This document shows, one piece after another, positions 16,003 through 17,341 of a stretch of 17,341 nt of DNA. A program made the translations under genes and the position numbers. Below the pieces are notes generated by a model, which was not told the DNA's origin, made no database searches, and saw nothing but the letters and a program-made list of their open reading frames with translations. The stretch's first letter is position 1. Each line of letters opens with the position of its first letter. The stretch covers positions 1 through 17,341 of the forward strand of contig JASCIV010000534.1 of assembly GCA_030374735.1 (NCBI GenBank). The letters are read 5' to 3'. The stretch comes from Gracilaria caudata. Its lineage: Eukaryota > Rhodophyta > Florideophyceae > Gracilariales > Gracilariaceae.

Positions 16003-16999
16003 AGTTCTGCACACAAACATCACCTCAAGAACATGTTTAACATTTATGCTCACGGAGTGGTACTTTAAACCCATCCACAAAACGCCCAATCTTCTGCTTC
16101 TTTATGGGAGAAGCACTATTCAACCAGAACATTATCGTACCAAGTTGTATGGCCCAGCTTTGTCTTATATCGATGGTGGTTCTCAGTCGGACACCGAAAC
16201 AAGTATTGTGCCAAAAATGGACTAAGGGCATCTCCAGCATATCGTTTTGGTACCTCGAGAAAGGCAGAAAAGCATGAACAAAGAGTGTGCGGTGAGCCAA
16301 GGAAGCTGTGTTGTTGTCGTTGGATTCGCTAGAATCATATGAGCCATTGTGGTATTGCACGACAATCAAAGTCGCTCAAACTCCTTGTTCGCTTCATCTT
16401 CATGCATCTTATGTTACTCAACTTAATCCTCCCACATAATTAGCCTTCGCTTCACAACTTTGTCACATTTAGAACAGCTCGCACACATTTGGCAGTTAAC
16501 ACGAGAGAAGATCTCTTTGTAAAATAACAAGCTGGTGCGTATCCCCGACACAGTTTGCGATGACTTCCTTCTACCTTAAGGCACATTCAGAACAACATAT
16601 GGCAGTTTCTCTCCATGTAATCTGCTTGCAGTGTGTATGGTGCGCCTACGTGTGTCATGGCTCAGCCTGGGAATGCGCAGTCATAAACCTAGCGATCAGA
16701 CAGCTTTGTCAGGACGAGCACTTTCGATCAAGCTCAAAAGGGAACACAAGGTTTCATTATGCCTGCATTCAATGGACGCGCAGCGTCTGTTGCTATTGAG
16801 AGAAACGTATCGCCCACTAACTTTCGAGCGACGACAGGAAGTCAACAAGCCACTTTTATGGAACACGGATAGCGACTGTTTCTCCAGTTTTGATGGTACC
16901 ACCTCCGCAAACAAGCTTTGCTGAAGTTGGTGCAACTTCAATAATGGCCTTGTCTGTCGGCTTGTACGTATCTTTCTCGAAACAATAGAGGGTATGGCT

Positions 17000-17084
17000 C
17001 ATTGACTATCATGGTTGAGCGTAGGATGCTTTTGTTGAGGGGCCTCCGTTCTGCTCCTTACTCGTTTTGTTTTGCTTACACTTC
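17000..17084 (+). repeat. Dispersed repeat, segment X, copy B
   Basis: The segment matches the reverse complement of 5171-5250; the best block is GGCCTCCGTTCTGC, then CTTACTCGTTTTG. It lies 38 bases left of segment Y copy B, with the opposite orientation to X in copy A. Confidence 0.7.
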
Positions 17085-17121
17085 GGTTTCGTTGCAAGCA
17101 CACTGAATGAGAAAACAACAG

Positions 17122-17341
17122 CATTGTCAGAAAGAACGGTCTAAACTTGAGGCTCTAATCTACTCTAGGCACATGCCTCCTTCGCAGTGCTTGCTCGTAT
17201 CCGTTCGCTATGCGTCATCTACTTGACGTTTCAGCAACACATCCTACTGTTTCGCGATGTGGTAAAAAAAACATGTTTAAACAAATTTTTCTTTAGTTTG
17301 GGCGCTGAGCGCCCAATACGGCGTTCTCCATATTTCAAGCC
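17122..17341 (+). repeat. Dispersed repeat, segment Y, copy B (runs off the window)
   Basis: The segment aligns with 5355-5810 minus the MITE, from CATTGTCAGAAA to CCATATTTCAAGCC at the last base. At the site corresponding to the MITE insertion it reads GTTTCGCGATGTGGT, then AAAAAAAACATG, with no element. It also lacks about 13 bases present in copy A near 5484-5500. Confidence 0.8.

Larger units (their letters stand above)
14409..16999. other. Long gene-poor region right of the KA1 gene
   Basis: GC content falls after about 14700. I found no gene with recognisable homology. The plus strand is rich in C and T, which lowers stop frequency and yields long open frames: 14723-15220 (165 codons, no ATG near its start) and 15364-16002. 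A 110-codon minus frame at 16037-16369 starts at TTG and contains WAIQLGTIMFWLNSASPI. A hairpin TGAAGTTG/CAACTTCA lies at 16922-16940. The stretch could include untranslated sequence, a non-coding transcript or old repeats. Confidence 0.45.

Noticed and set aside
16037..16369. Possible relic of a PIF/Harbinger transposase on the minus strand
   Set aside because: A faint resemblance needs a frameshift, and no catalytic motif or inverted ends were found.

Overview
The window looks like nuclear DNA of an intron-poor eukaryote. The evidence is a Mediator-type subunit, a kinase-associated KA1 domain, an SLC35F6-like membrane transporter, TATA boxes about 30 to 140 bases ahead of start codons, and long intergenic stretches holding decayed repeats. 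No operon, Shine-Dalgarno site, tRNA, rRNA or CRISPR array was seen. Uninterrupted genes next to repeat-rich spacers, plus a plant/algal style Cys-rich zinc module, make an alga (possibly a red alga) a reasonable guess. The sequence alone does not settle this.

Layout. 1-3007: no convincing intact gene. It holds a diverged inverted repeat (arms 291-690 and 1965-2290), a perfect hairpin at 706-730 and a decayed minus-strand reading frame at 815-1387. 3008-4568: a TATA box and a clear SLC35F6-like drug/metabolite transporter. 4569-5170: a short broken reading frame. 5171-5810: one copy of a dispersed two-part repeat (X and Y), carrying a complete 205-bp hAT-type MITE with an 8-bp target duplication. 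5785-7645: several protein-like but interrupted minus-strand frames around a back-to-back pair of TATA plus GA-tract motifs. 8744-9691: a DUF5522-like protein with a C-terminal four-CxxC zinc module. 10271-14408: a GC-rich block of three genes: MED27-like (+), Tas-type aldo-keto reductase (-, convergent with MED27) and a free-standing KA1-domain protein (+, divergent from the reductase). 14409-16999: no convincing gene. 17000-17341: a second copy of the X/Y repeat, running off the window, without the MITE and with X inverted relative to Y.

The five intact genes appear to be separate housekeeping functions (endomembrane transport, metal-binding protein, transcription, redox metabolism, KA1-mediated binding), not one pathway. 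The most distinctive items are the MITE caught in a repeat with an unoccupied relative 11 kb away, the inverted repeat arms that keep a shared reading frame, the symmetric TATA/GA promoter pair, and the kinase-less KA1 protein.
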